DNA of 64,000 nt, taken from the NCBI GenBank assembly GCA_046329585.1, contig JAXLUI010000001.1, forward strand, positions 868,001-932,000, given 5' to 3'. The notes under the pieces were generated by a model. The model had not been told where the DNA came from and searched no databases. It saw only the letters and a program-made list of their open reading frames with translations. Position numbers and translations under genes: made by a program. Position 1 is the first letter of the stretch. Each line of letters starts with the position of its first letter. The DNA is from DLKC01 sp002478885 (GTDB lineage: Bacteria > Bacteroidota > Bacteroidia > Chitinophagales > Chitinophagaceae). Below, one piece after another: positions 33,772-42,498 of this stretch.

Positions 33772-34809
33772 ATGTCCGAGAAAAAGAATATACGTCATTT
33801 AACCCTCAGTGAGATTGAAAATTACTTTGTGGATATGGGCGAAAAAAAATTTCGTGCCAAACAGGTTTATGAATGGATATGGCAGAAGCACGCTTTTAGT
33901 TTCGCCGATATGACCAACTTAAGTAAAGAGCTTCGTACACGGCTGGATAACGAATTTTCTCACCCCTCATTAAGATTAGACACCACCCAATATAGTGAAG
34001 ACGGCACTATTAAAAGTCGTTTCAAGACATATGACAATCACTTGGTAGAAGGTGTTTTAATTCCGACCGAGGAAAGAAAAACCGCCTGCGTTTCATCCCA
34101 GGTAGGGTGCAGCCTTAGCTGCAAATTTTGTGCAACCGGTTATATGGATCGCAAAAGAAATCTCACTTACGATGAAATCTACGACGAAGTAGTGCTGATT
34201 AACAATCAAAGTGAGCAGGCGTATCAAAAGAAGTTAACCAACATTGTCTTCATGGGAATGGGTGAGCCACTTCTTAATTACAGCAATGTTTTAAAAGCTA
34301 TTGAGAGAATCAGTGCCGAAGATGGCCTGTTCATGAGCCCTAAAAGAATAACTGTTTCAACTGCAGGCGTTGCCAAACAAATCAGGAAGTTAGGCGATGA
34401 CAAAGTGCGGTTTAAGCTCGCCTTATCCCTTCACGCTGCTAATGATATTAAGCGAAATGAAATAATGCCCATCAATGAAACAAACAATATCAAAGCACTG
34501 GTAGAAGCGTTGAACTACTTTTACAAACAAACAGGCAACGAGATTACATTTGAATACATTCTTTTCAAGAATTTCAATGACTCGCAAAAAGACGCAGAGG
34601 AATTGGTTAAAATTTACCGGCAGGTTCCCGCTGACCTGGTAAATATCATTGAATACAATCCCATCGACGCATTCAGGTTTGCAAAACCAGCCGAAGATGT
34701 GATCGAGAACTTTATGCACTATCTCGAAAAAAATCGCGTGAATGCAAGATTAAGGCGAAGCCGTGGAAAAGATATTGACGCAGCATGCGGGCAACTTGCA
34801 AATAAATAA
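33772..34809 (+). CDS. rlmN: Dual-specificity RNA methyltransferase RlmN (23S rRNA A2503 / tRNA A37)
   Basis: 345 residues, normal length. The radical-SAM cysteines are in GCSLSCKFCATGYMD (Cys-x3-Cys-x2-Cys, near residues 112-122), followed by VFMGMGEPLLNY and the SAM-binding VSTAGV and LALSLHAAND; the C-terminal AACGQLA carries the second catalytic cysteine. RlmN methylates C2 of A2503 in 23S rRNA and A37 in some tRNAs. The start at 33772 begins MSEKKNIRHLTLSEIENYF, the usual N-terminus. It is followed by two pseudouridine synthase genes on the same strand, forming an RNA-modification block. Confidence 0.96.
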   Translation: MSEKKNIRHLTLSEIENYFVDMGEKKFRAKQVYEWIWQKHAFSFADMTNLSKELRTRLDNEFSHPSLRLDTTQYSEDGTIKSRFKTYDNHLVEGVLIPTEERKTACVSSQVGCSLSCKFCATGYMDRKRNLTYDEIYDEVVLINNQSEQAYQKKLTNIVFMGMGEPLLNYSNVLKAIERISAEDGLFMSPKRITVSTAGVAKQIRKLGDDKVRFKLALSLHAANDIKRNEIMPINETNNIKALVEALNYFYKQTGNEITFEYILFKNFNDSQKDAEELVKIYRQVPADLVNIIEYNPIDAFRFAKPAEDVIENFMHYLEKNRVNARLRRSRGKDIDAACGQLANK

Positions 34810-34945
34810 ATCGCTAAAATAATTTGGGAGATCTTTAAATTTGAGATTTGGAATACCAATCTCGTTAACTCACAACATTCCTCAATCGCTAAATCAGCAA
34901 TAACATATTCATTCACTACTGTTGTAAAACAGCAAATTAAACAAA

Positions 34946-36043
34946 ATGTCAAAAAGCGCATTTGATAAGTTTATCAACAAGGAATTAAAAGGTGCAAAAA
35001 AGAAAGAAGCTTACCGGCAAGAAAAAAGGCAAACCAAGCTCGAACTAAAAAAGCGTGGTGATGAATTGCGAAGAATCAACGAAGAACGGTACAAACTTGT
35101 AAAACCCGCCGAACACAAAAGTGAGAAAAAAATCGAAGTACCTGCGAAGAAAGCATACTTCATTTCTCCCAAAGAGAATTCTCCCATCAAAAAACACCTT
35201 AAAACAAAAGACAAAAATGCGCCAAAATATAGAAAAGGCGTTCCTGTAAAACAAACCTGGGAACAAATCACGCAAAAGCCAGTTTCAAACCAAGAACCGG
35301 TGGAAGGACTAATGCCGCTCAACAAATACATAGCACATTCCGGCATTTGCGGCAGACGAGAAGCCGCAGAACTTGTCAAAGAAGGGAAAGTTCAGGTGAA
35401 CGGCTCGATTGTTTTTGAACCCGGATTTAAAGTTTCTACGCCAGACAAAGTACTCGTAAAAGGCAAGCTTGTCCATCTTCAAAAAAACCTTGTTTACTTT
35501 CTTTTGAATAAACCCAAAGATTACATCACCACAGCAAAAGATCCGGAAGGACGAAAAACAGTTTTCGATCTTTTAAAAGGTGCCACCAAAGAAAGAATTT
35601 ATCCCGTTGGACGCCTGGACCGTAATACAACCGGTGTACTGATTCTTACTAACGACGGAGAACTTGCACAAAAACTCACCCACCCATCTTTTGAGGTTAA
35701 GAAAATATACGAGGTAAAACTCGACAAGCCTGTCACCAAAAAAGATCTCGAAACAATTGTTTCAGGCATTACGCTTGATGATGGTTTTGTTAAAGCCGAC
35801 TCCGTTTCGTATGCCGACGCACATGACAAAAGCGTTGTAGGTATTGAGATACACAGCGGCCGTAACCGTATTGTTCGCAGAATATTCGAACATCTGGGTT
35901 ACGATGTACGAAATCTTGACCGCGTAATGTTTGCAAATCTTACTAAGAAAAACGTCGACCGCGGCAAATGGAGGCCGCTCAATGAAAAAGAAATCAGGCT
36001 GCTAAAATTCATGAACCAGTCTTTTGTTCGCAATAAACAGTAA
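34946..36043 (+). CDS. RsuA/RluB-family rRNA pseudouridine synthase with long basic N-terminus
   Basis: 365 residues. The first ~110 residues are Lys/Glu-rich and low in complexity (KELKGAKKKEAYRQEKRQTK), an extension often seen in Bacteroidota members. An S4 RNA-binding domain follows (MPLNKYIAHSGICGRREAAELVKEGKVQVNG, about 114-170), then the catalytic domain with the nucleophile aspartate in YPVGRLDRNTTGVLI and GRNRIVRRIFEHLGYDV. It converts a uridine of large- or small-subunit rRNA to pseudouridine; the exact site cannot be read from sequence. It sits between rlmN and the RluA-family gene. Confidence 0.92.
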   Translation: MSKSAFDKFINKELKGAKKKEAYRQEKRQTKLELKKRGDELRRINEERYKLVKPAEHKSEKKIEVPAKKAYFISPKENSPIKKHLKTKDKNAPKYRKGVPVKQTWEQITQKPVSNQEPVEGLMPLNKYIAHSGICGRREAAELVKEGKVQVNGSIVFEPGFKVSTPDKVLVKGKLVHLQKNLVYFLLNKPKDYITTAKDPEGRKTVFDLLKGATKERIYPVGRLDRNTTGVLILTNDGELAQKLTHPSFEVKKIYEVKLDKPVTKKDLETIVSGITLDDGFVKADSVSYADAHDKSVVGIEIHSGRNRIVRRIFEHLGYDVRNLDRVMFANLTKKNVDRGKWRPLNEKEIRLLKFMNQSFVRNKQ

Positions 36044-36096
36044 GCAGCTGTTTATATATCATTTTTTCAGGCACTATTCATTTAAAGCTGGCAGGC

Positions 36097-36825
36097 ATGA
36101 GCACTCACCATATTAAATCACACATCATTTTTGAGAACGAATATTTTGTTGTACTCAACAAACCATCGGGTTTGTTAAGTGTTCCCGACAGAATGCAATC
36201 CGAAATTTCGCTTAAGGATTTATTGTTACAGCATTACGGACAAATATTCACCGTGCATAGGCTCGACAAAGGAACCAGTGGCGTAATCGTCTTTGCAAAG
36301 GACGAAGAAACACACAAAGCACTTTCCTCAATTTTTGAGAGCCGCGATGTAGAAAAAAATTATCTCGGCCTTGTGCATGGAAAGTTGGCAAGTGCAAATG
36401 GAAGCATCGATGCGGCTATTCTGCCTCATCCGGGTAAGGATAATAAAATGGTGATTCACGTAAAGGGTAAGGCGTCTTTAACCGATTATGAATTGCTCGA
36501 AGATTTCCGGCTTTTTTCGTGGGTTAAATTTCGCATACATACGGGACGCACCCACCAGATACGCATTCACATGCACCATATTGGCCACACCATTGTTTGC
36601 GATGAGCTTTATGGTACTGATGAGCCAATTTATCTTTCGGCGCTAAAAAGAAAATACAATCTCTCTAAGAAAGAAGACACCGAAAGACCCATATTGTCAA
36701 GACTTGGCTTGCATTCATGGCAACTAAAATTTACACACAATGGAAAGAAATATGCTTTTGAAGCAGAAATTCCAAAAGATTTAAGGGCTTTATTACAGCA
36801 ATTGAGAAAGATCCAAGGCAAGTAA
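36097..36825 (+). CDS. RluA-family pseudouridine synthase
   Basis: 242 residues, short because there is no S4 domain. Motif I, LNKPSGLLSVPDR, and the catalytic motif HRLDKGTSGVIVFAKD (Asp near residue 62) are clear; YLGLVHGKL and the late FRIHTGRTHQIRIHMHHIGH with CDELYG complete the family signature. It modifies uridine in rRNA or tRNA; length and motif set fit the RluA/TruC-like short forms. It is 53 bp after the RluB-family gene, so they are probably co-transcribed. Confidence 0.92.
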   Translation: MSTHHIKSHIIFENEYFVVLNKPSGLLSVPDRMQSEISLKDLLLQHYGQIFTVHRLDKGTSGVIVFAKDEETHKALSSIFESRDVEKNYLGLVHGKLASANGSIDAAILPHPGKDNKMVIHVKGKASLTDYELLEDFRLFSWVKFRIHTGRTHQIRIHMHHIGHTIVCDELYGTDEPIYLSALKRKYNLSKKEDTERPILSRLGLHSWQLKFTHNGKKYAFEAEIPKDLRALLQQLRKIQGK

Positions 36826-36833
36826 TACTTTAT

Positions 36834-36884
36834 GTTCCAAACGGCAACGCGTTGATCATCTTTCGTTGCGTCGCACTCTTGTGC
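36834..36884 (-). repeat. Interspersed repeat copy 18 (type A)
   Basis: Minus-strand core GCACAAGAGTGCGACGCAACG, then AAAGATGATCAACGCG and a degenerate tail ending 9 bp from the RluA-family stop. With copy 19 it brackets the lipoprotein gene. Confidence 0.75.
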
Positions 36885-36910
36885 TACAGCAATTCTTTTC
36901 AGCATCGATA

Positions 36911-37372
36911 CTATTCAAGATTAGCGTCCAGCAGTGTCCATTCAATACCACGATCTTCTTTCAATTTATAGCTTAGCAACAATTCACCAGCTACATGCCC
37001 ATCGGTAAATTCTGCCACCGCCCATTGTGTTTTGATAAGCTGAATATTCCAAAAACGCATCGTTCCACCAAGCCCTGCTTTGTACGGAATAAGATCGGTT
37101 CTGTTCAAAAGGCTGTCTACTATTTGCTGAGGAGCTTTTTTTAGCCCATGCATTCTCAGTTTTGCAATGTCATGCTTGCCAAAAAAGCTATTGATAAGCG
37201 AAGAGTCTGCTACGATTGTTCGATCGGTCGAATCAACTTGCAAACGATAACAGTTTAATGAATCTCTCAATTGCAATACCTGCTGTTGCAAATTGTCGTC
37301 CGTAATATTTTCTCGACACGAAAGGGAAAACAAGAAAAGTATTGCTGAAATAAATGAATAGGCAGTCTTCAT
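36911..37372 (-). CDS. Predicted lipoprotein of unknown function
   Basis: 153 residues. The N-terminus has a signal with lipobox LFLFSLSC, so the mature protein is lipidated at Cys 19. A short helical stretch (DNLQQQVLQLRDSLNCYRLQ) follows and then a mixed alpha/beta region ending in GIEWTLLDANLE. I do not recognise a named family. The gene is alone between the RluA-family gene (convergent) and the OmpP1-like gene, and is bracketed by inverted repeat copies 18 and 19. Confidence 0.7.
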   Translation of the reverse strand: MKTAYSFISAILFLFSLSCRENITDDNLQQQVLQLRDSLNCYRLQVDSTDRTIVADSSLINSFFGKHDIAKLRMHGLKKAPQQIVDSLLNRTDLIPYKAGLGGTMRFWNIQLIKTQWAVAEFTDGHVAGELLLSYKLKEDRGIEWTLLDANLE

Positions 37373-37419
37373 AGATGATTTTTAGGAGATGAATTTGCTT
37401 GCTGCGCCATGCACTACAT

Positions 37420-37472
37420 TACAAGAGTGCGACGCAACAAAAGCTTAATTATTAATCAGTCGACCGGCTCCA
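37420..37472 (+). repeat. Interspersed repeat copy 19 (type A)
   Basis: Exact core TACAAGAGTGCGACGCAA at 37420-37437, then AAAAGCTTAATT and GACCGGCTCC. Tail ends 16 bp from the OmpP1-like stop. Confidence 0.8.
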
Positions 37473-37487
37473 GAAAATTGTTTGAGT

Positions 37488-39026
37488 CTAAATTTTTATA
37501 CCAAGTGTAAATACAAGGTTGCCGCGGTTGTTTTGCTGGTTGGCAAATACATTGGCTTTGTCATTAAGACGATAGGGAAAATTCACGTCTTTATTCATAG
37601 AGTAACCGTAGGCCAGATCAAGAAAATATCCATGTTTTCTGTAACCCAAGCCACCTGTCAGCAGAAACCGGCTTGCTTTTAAACTTTTATCGGCGTAGGG
37701 TGAACCATAGTAAGCGCCGCCAAGCCTTACCGCAATGGGGTCAAACTTCAACTCACCGCCTAATTTAAAATTGAAGTTCCCTTTATAATAATCTTTTATT
37801 ACATCGTTCATAGCGTTGTAATAATCGTTGGCGGTTTGATCGTCGCTGTTCTCAGCCGCGGTTGAATAGCGTGCACCGCGATAATTTACATACTCCACAT
37901 CGGCAGTAATAAAGCCCTTTTGTTTTTTAGTATCGGCAACTGATCCAAAAACAAAAGAAAAGCTTCCAAGCAACCTGTAAGGCGTTACAAGATTATAATG
38001 CACTTCACCGGCATTGCCACTATTAAGGTTATCGCTTGTTTCTGAAAGTAATCCCGCATAAGCTTCGGTGTTGGTTGTCATGGACGAGCGGATCTTATCT
38101 TTCAAATCGAGCAACGTTGGTGTGTGAAAAGCAAAGCCCAGCCTGAATTTATCCTGGAGTTTATAAATAAAACCCAGTTTGGCATTGATTCCGGCACCTG
38201 AAGTCCTGTAATTTTCTTTATATTCAAAAAAATCAAAATTATTGTCGGGATTTGTTGTAAGGTCGGTTTCTTTATACGACAAGTCTCTTGTATAATCAAC
38301 AACTGGTATATTTAAACCAACTCCAAGGAAGAGTTTGTCGGCAAAATTGCCGGCCCATGCAAGGGCTATTTCGTGAATGCCACCCTTGGTATCTTCATCA
38401 CGTTCCTGCGAAACACCTGTGCCAATGGGGACCAAACTTTTGTACCCGATAAGTTGGCCATTGCTATTTGTTGAGTCTATGAGATAAGTTCTGTAAGCAA
38501 GAGAGGAACCAAAAATATAATTATTTTCAGCGGCATAGGGACTGGCATTATCCCTTATCAATTCTTCCAGGTACTTTTCAGAGTAAGAACTGTAATTGTT
38601 CGAGCCCTTATAATAAGTATGGTTATTAAAACTTGCCAGTTGGTTTACCGAAATAGAGAAAGCGCTGCTTACCATTGGCCCATTATACCGGCTAGTGCTA
38701 CCCAGCACAAAACCGGTTGCACCATATGCAAATCCATTTTTCTTCAGCGCATCGTCACTTCCGAGGTAAGTACTTTTCGTATTGTTGAACAGCATTCCGG
38801 GTGTGAGTATTACTTCCCCTGTTTTATATAAACCTATGCCGGCAGGGTTTACATTATTAGCGGTAATATCGCCACCCAAGGAGCCAACGGCGCCGCCGAT
38901 ACTGTTAAATCTTGCCGTGCCACCAGGCAAATACCAAGAAAACTTTAACGCATCTTCGGGTTGCTGCGCATCAGCCTCTGACAGGAAAAAAATAAACGCT
39001 AAAAAAAATAAGAGATACTTGCTCAT
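37488..39026 (-). CDS. OmpP1/FadL-like outer-membrane transport protein
   Basis: 512 residues with a signal peptide (1-20). The mature N-terminus DALKFSWYLPGGTARFNSIGGAVGSLGGDITANNVNPAGIGLYK matches the hatch/plug region of the OmpP1/FadL/TodX family, with the conserved N-P-A-G-I/L motif. The rest alternates aromatic and small residues and ends in VFTLGIKI, as expected for a beta-barrel. Family members let hydrophobic compounds such as fatty acids cross the outer membrane; in Bacteroidota many are named only as membrane proteins, so the ligand is unknown. Confidence 0.88.
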   Translation of the reverse strand: MSKYLLFFLAFIFFLSEADAQQPEDALKFSWYLPGGTARFNSIGGAVGSLGGDITANNVNPAGIGLYKTGEVILTPGMLFNNTKSTYLGSDDALKKNGFAYGATGFVLGSTSRYNGPMVSSAFSISVNQLASFNNHTYYKGSNNYSSYSEKYLEELIRDNASPYAAENNYIFGSSLAYRTYLIDSTNSNGQLIGYKSLVPIGTGVSQERDEDTKGGIHEIALAWAGNFADKLFLGVGLNIPVVDYTRDLSYKETDLTTNPDNNFDFFEYKENYRTSGAGINAKLGFIYKLQDKFRLGFAFHTPTLLDLKDKIRSSMTTNTEAYAGLLSETSDNLNSGNAGEVHYNLVTPYRLLGSFSFVFGSVADTKKQKGFITADVEYVNYRGARYSTAAENSDDQTANDYYNAMNDVIKDYYKGNFNFKLGGELKFDPIAVRLGGAYYGSPYADKSLKASRFLLTGGLGYRKHGYFLDLAYGYSMNKDVNFPYRLNDKANVFANQQNNRGNLVFTLGIKI

Positions 39027-39111
39027 GCAGCGGTTTTTTAGGTAATAATTCTTCTGCTACAGCATTTTTTATGCTGAATATAATGGTTAACTAAAAAAGA
39101 CACGTTTTAAA

Positions 39112-39789
39112 TTATTTCATTGGCGGTCTCGATGGCCTGGTGCCGCCACTGCTGCTACTGCTGTTAAAACCACCACTTCTGCCTCCCGCATTGTTACTTG
39201 GAGTATAGCTGGAGTTAAAAGATCGCGTAGGGTTATTATCTGTGTTGTTATAGTTATAATTGCTGTTGTTATTATTCGAAAAAGCACTCTTCAACAAACT
39301 GCCAAAACTTTGCTTGTTAGCATTGTTATTGTAATAATAATTTCCGTTACGGTATGCACTCAAATTAGCCTTACCAGTTGACCCGTAATATGCCCTCGGG
39401 CTTTTATAATAAACAATAGTGTAATAAGGATTGTAGAAAGAACTCCACGGTGAATAATAAAGCCCAAAAGACCACGCTGAATATGGATTGTAAGGATTAA
39501 GCATTACCTGCCTCGATGGAAAACAACTGTAGCCAAAATCGTAACGACTGTCATTCCAATAACTGTAATCGTCAATTGCATCCCATTGATATCGGTTATG
39601 AACTTTCATGCGCAAATAATTCTCTTCGCCGGCCGATGTATAATCTTCATACCTGTCGTTCTCAGTAATAGCAGCCTTTGTACCAGGTGAATAATACACA
39701 TCATCTGGCGTACTACCGGTTTTATACGCAGTTGAACAGTTGCTGAAGACAACTGATAAAAGCAATACAGGTAATAAGATCTTTTTCAT
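39112..39789 (-). CDS. Low-complexity Asn/Tyr/Ser-rich lipoprotein
   Basis: 225 residues. A lipobox VVFSNCS gives a lipidated Cys 18. Residues about 30-110 are Tyr/Trp-rich (NPYNPYSAWSFGLYYSPW), and residues about 150-225 are almost only Asn, Ser, Tyr and Gly with a basic, Pro-rich end (TRPSRPPMK). Similar lipoproteins occur widely in Bacteroidota beside outer-membrane genes, with no known function. It lies 85 bp upstream of the OmpP1-like gene on the same strand and may be co-transcribed. The compositional bias argues for a disordered, surface- or periplasm-facing tail. Confidence 0.75.
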   Translation of the reverse strand: MKKILLPVLLLSVVFSNCSTAYKTGSTPDDVYYSPGTKAAITENDRYEDYTSAGEENYLRMKVHNRYQWDAIDDYSYWNDSRYDFGYSCFPSRQVMLNPYNPYSAWSFGLYYSPWSSFYNPYYTIVYYKSPRAYYGSTGKANLSAYRNGNYYYNNNANKQSFGSLLKSAFSNNNNSNYNYNNTDNNPTRSFNSSYTPSNNAGGRSGGFNSSSSSGGTRPSRPPMK

Positions 39790-39948
39790 AAAAAGGTTTT
39801 AAAATTTCTACCGCGAAGTTACTACTTTTGCCCCGCTTCAATACCGCAACTTTGTTGCAATAAAGTTATGTCTTGTTGGTTGGATAAGTGTAACTATTTC
39901 TGTTAACGTTTGTCCAAAACTAATGTTTGTTGAAGCGATTTTTTATTG

Positions 39949-39999
39949 GACCCAGCTTTCATAAATTAATTGAACATCCGTTGCGTCGCACTCTTGTAC
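39949..39999 (-). repeat. Interspersed repeat copy 20 (type A)
   Basis: Minus-strand exact core at 39981-39998, then CGGATGTTCAATT and GAAAGCTGGGTCC. With copy 21 it brackets proS and two membrane-protein genes. Confidence 0.8.
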
Positions 40000-40073
40000 T
40001 TTTTGTCCGGCAAGAAGCAAAGAAAACAGCAGAACGATGCGATAAACGAGAAAAGCTTTAACATTAGCATTTT

Positions 40074-41549
40074 ATGTCAAAAGAAATTACATCAAGGGAA
40101 CAGGACTATTCACAATGGTACAATGATATTGTGTTAAAAGCAGGGCTTGCAGATTATAGCGCCGTTCGGGGTTGCATGATCATCAAGCCCTATGGCTTTG
40201 CGCTTTGGGAAAAAATGCGCGATACGCTTGACAAGATGTTTAAAGACACCGGTCACGTGAATGCCTATTTTCCGCTGTTTATACCAAAAAGCTTTCTGAG
40301 CAAAGAAGCAGCGCACGTCGAGGGGTTTGCTAAAGAATGCGCAGTGGTAACACACTACCGCCTGAAAAACGATCCCGACGGTAATGGCATAATCGTAGAT
40401 CCGGATGCGAAACTCGAAGAAGAACTGATCGTTCGCCCCACCTCCGAAACAATAATATGGAACACCTATAAAACATGGATTCAGAGTTACCGCGACCTTC
40501 CTTTACTCATTAACCAATGGGCTAACGTAGTACGTTGGGAAATGCGTACCAGGCTTTTCCTTAGAACAACAGAATTCTTATGGCAGGAAGGGCATACGGC
40601 ACATGCAACAAGGCTGGAAGCCATTGACGAAACAGTACGGATGCTGAACGTTTATGCCGACTTTGTTGAAAATTACATGGCAGTGCCGGTAATAAAGGGG
40701 GTAAAATCTGAAAGCGAACGTTTTGCGGGGGCAGAAGACACCTATTGCATCGAGGCACTAATGCAGGATGGCAAAGCCTTGCAGGCCGGCACATCACATT
40801 TCCTCGGACAAAACTTCGCCAAAGCATTCGACGTCAAGTTCAGCGACAAAGAAAACAAACTCGATTATGTATGGGCAACTAGTTGGGGAGTAAGCACGCG
40901 TTTGATCGGGGCGTTGGTAATGGCTCACAGCGACGATGATGGCCTTATTCTTCCTCCCAAAATAGCTCCCTTGCAGGTCGTTATCGTTCCTATCTTTAAA
41001 GGCGATGAGCAGTTGGGTGTTATTACTGAAGTAGCTGGGAAAATTGTGCAGGAGTTAAAAGACCTGGGTATTTCCGTGAAATATGATAAATCGGATAACG
41101 TAAGGCCGGGATGGAAGTTTGCCGAATATGAAAAGCAGGGAGTTCCCGTGCGTATTGCAATCGGGGCAAGAGACATCAGCAACAATGTTGTGGAAGTGGC
41201 CAGGAGAGATACCAAGGCAAAAATGACTGTTGATATCAACGGCTTATCGTTTTACATCCAAACACTGCTCGATGAAATTCAACTGCACATGTACAATCGT
41301 GCAAAAGAATACCGTGACGATCACATAACAAAGGTCGATAGCTGGAATGAGTTTATCCATGTACTGGATGAAAAAGCCGGTTTTGTGTCAGCACACTGGG
41401 ACGGCACAGCAACAACTGAAGAAAAGATAAAAGAATTGACGAAGGCAACTATCCGGTGCATTCCGCTCGATAATGAACCTTCAGCAGGTAAATGCATTCT
41501 TACAGGGAACCCTTCCATGCAAAGAGTGCTGTTTGCCAGAGCATATTAA
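40074..41549 (+). CDS. proS: Prolyl-tRNA synthetase (archaeal/eukaryotic-type, no editing insertion)
   Basis: 491 residues. Class II motif 2 is VVRWEMRTRLFLRTTEFLWQEGHTAH, and the segment RPTSETIIWNTYKTW is typical. The anticodon-binding domain starts near residue 305 (PLQVVIVPIFKGDEQLG). The editing insertion (INS) of the ~570-residue bacterial form is missing, so this is the shorter type found in Bacteroidota and some other phyla. It charges tRNA-Pro with proline. A strong terminator follows. The gene starts a unit bracketed by repeat copies 20 and 21. Confidence 0.96.
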   Translation: MSKEITSREQDYSQWYNDIVLKAGLADYSAVRGCMIIKPYGFALWEKMRDTLDKMFKDTGHVNAYFPLFIPKSFLSKEAAHVEGFAKECAVVTHYRLKNDPDGNGIIVDPDAKLEEELIVRPTSETIIWNTYKTWIQSYRDLPLLINQWANVVRWEMRTRLFLRTTEFLWQEGHTAHATRLEAIDETVRMLNVYADFVENYMAVPVIKGVKSESERFAGAEDTYCIEALMQDGKALQAGTSHFLGQNFAKAFDVKFSDKENKLDYVWATSWGVSTRLIGALVMAHSDDDGLILPPKIAPLQVVIVPIFKGDEQLGVITEVAGKIVQELKDLGISVKYDKSDNVRPGWKFAEYEKQGVPVRIAIGARDISNNVVEVARRDTKAKMTVDINGLSFYIQTLLDEIQLHMYNRAKEYRDDHITKVDSWNEFIHVLDEKAGFVSAHWDGTATTEEKIKELTKATIRCIPLDNEPSAGKCILTGNPSMQRVLFARAY

Positions 41550-41572
41550 TGACGAATAGGTTAGTTGGTAGA

Positions 41573-41604
41573 AGCCCTGCATTAATTGTGCAGGGCTTTT
41601 TATT
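41573..41604 (+). terminator. Intrinsic terminator after proS
   Basis: AGCCCTGCA and TGCAGGGCT form the stem with a T-run behind it, 23 bp beyond the proS stop. Confidence 0.9.
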
Positions 41605-41644
41605 TTGGAAATTGCGTATATTGAAGTCCATCAACTACACACTT

Positions 41645-41950
41645 ATGAATCAGGATTACCAGCAACAGCAATACCAGCAAAATTTTCCACCTAAAAACTG
41701 GTTGGTTGAATCGATTCTCGTAACACTTTTTTGCTGTCTTCCCTTGGGTATTGTAGGAATTGTATTTGCCGCGCAAGTAAATTCAAAATTTGCAGCCGGT
41801 GATCATGCCGGCGCAATATCAGCATCTAAAGATGCGGGCAAGTTTACCAAAATTGGCTTTTGGCTTGGTATTGCACAGCTTATCATTGGCATATTGTGGG
41901 TGTTCTTTCTCGGCGGATTGGCCATCTTATCTCACCGCAACTACTTTTGA
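41645..41950 (+). CDS. CD225/dispanin-family small membrane protein
   Basis: I start at the ATG at 41645 (101 residues); the frame extends further upstream only through the proS terminator. A Gln/Tyr-rich N-terminus is followed by NWLVESILVTLFCCLPLGIVGIVFAAQVNSKFAAGD, the CD225 signature with its first helix and cysteine pair, and a second transmembrane helix near residues 70-92. Bacterial dispanins are inner-membrane proteins of unknown function. Its TGA overlaps the ATG of the next gene (TGATG), which indicates translational coupling with the DUF2752 protein. Confidence 0.88.
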   Translation: MNQDYQQQQYQQNFPPKNWLVESILVTLFCCLPLGIVGIVFAAQVNSKFAAGDHAGAISASKDAGKFTKIGFWLGIAQLIIGILWVFFLGGLAILSHRNYF

Positions 41951-42366
41951 TGGTGCTTTTGAAAAAATTAAATAGTAAGCCTTTCTTGCTGGCTGCATTT
42001 GCATTGAGTTGCATGACCCTGTTGTATTTTTTCCTGTTTCCGTTGTATGGCCAATACTTTCCCAAATGCATTTTTTATAATGCTACCGGGTTATACTGCC
42101 CAGGTTGTGGATCGCAAAGGGCAATAAGCGCTCTCCTACATTTAGATATTGCTGATGCAGCGCATGACAATTTACTTGCCATTGTTTCTATACCTTTTCT
42201 GGTATATGCCTTTGCACTTTATGTAACCGGCGATGATGCCCCAAAAAGATGTTCGCTTTTCTATTCGCCCTTATTTGTAAAGTTTGTCTTGGCCGTGGTG
42301 ATTTGTTTTTGCATAGCCCGTAATATTCCGGCTTATCCATTTACGCTGCTGGCGCCTCTAAACTGA
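41950..42366 (+). CDS. DUF2752 membrane protein
   Basis: The likely start is the ATG at 41950 (138 residues), overlapping the CD225 stop by one base; the longer frame from 41860 lies within CD225. The family hallmark GLYCPGCGSQRAISALLHLD near residue 45 supplies a C-P-G-C-G motif, with about four transmembrane helices around it. DUF2752 proteins are often coded next to CD225/TM2-type membrane proteins; their function is unknown, though the CPGCG motif hints at metal or redox chemistry. The coupling here repeats that association. Confidence 0.85.
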   Translation: MVLLKKLNSKPFLLAAFALSCMTLLYFFLFPLYGQYFPKCIFYNATGLYCPGCGSQRAISALLHLDIADAAHDNLLAIVSIPFLVYAFALYVTGDDAPKRCSLFYSPLFVKFVLAVVICFCIARNIPAYPFTLLAPLN

Positions 42367-42390
42367 TTTTGCCGCGCAAAGAACAAGACG

Positions 42391-42420
42391 CACAAGAGTG
42401 CGACGCAACAATTGGCCCAG
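42391..42420 (+). repeat. Interspersed repeat copy 21 (type A, short)
   Basis: Exact CACAAGAGTGCGACGCAACA then ATTGGCCCAG; the tail is shortened. Located in the gap before the L,D-transpeptidase gene. Confidence 0.7.
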
Positions 42421-42498
42421 TAAACATTTGATGCCTGTACCATAATATGTATTTTAGCCGATATTCATTTTTGCATTTATCTTCGAAAAAAACTTACT

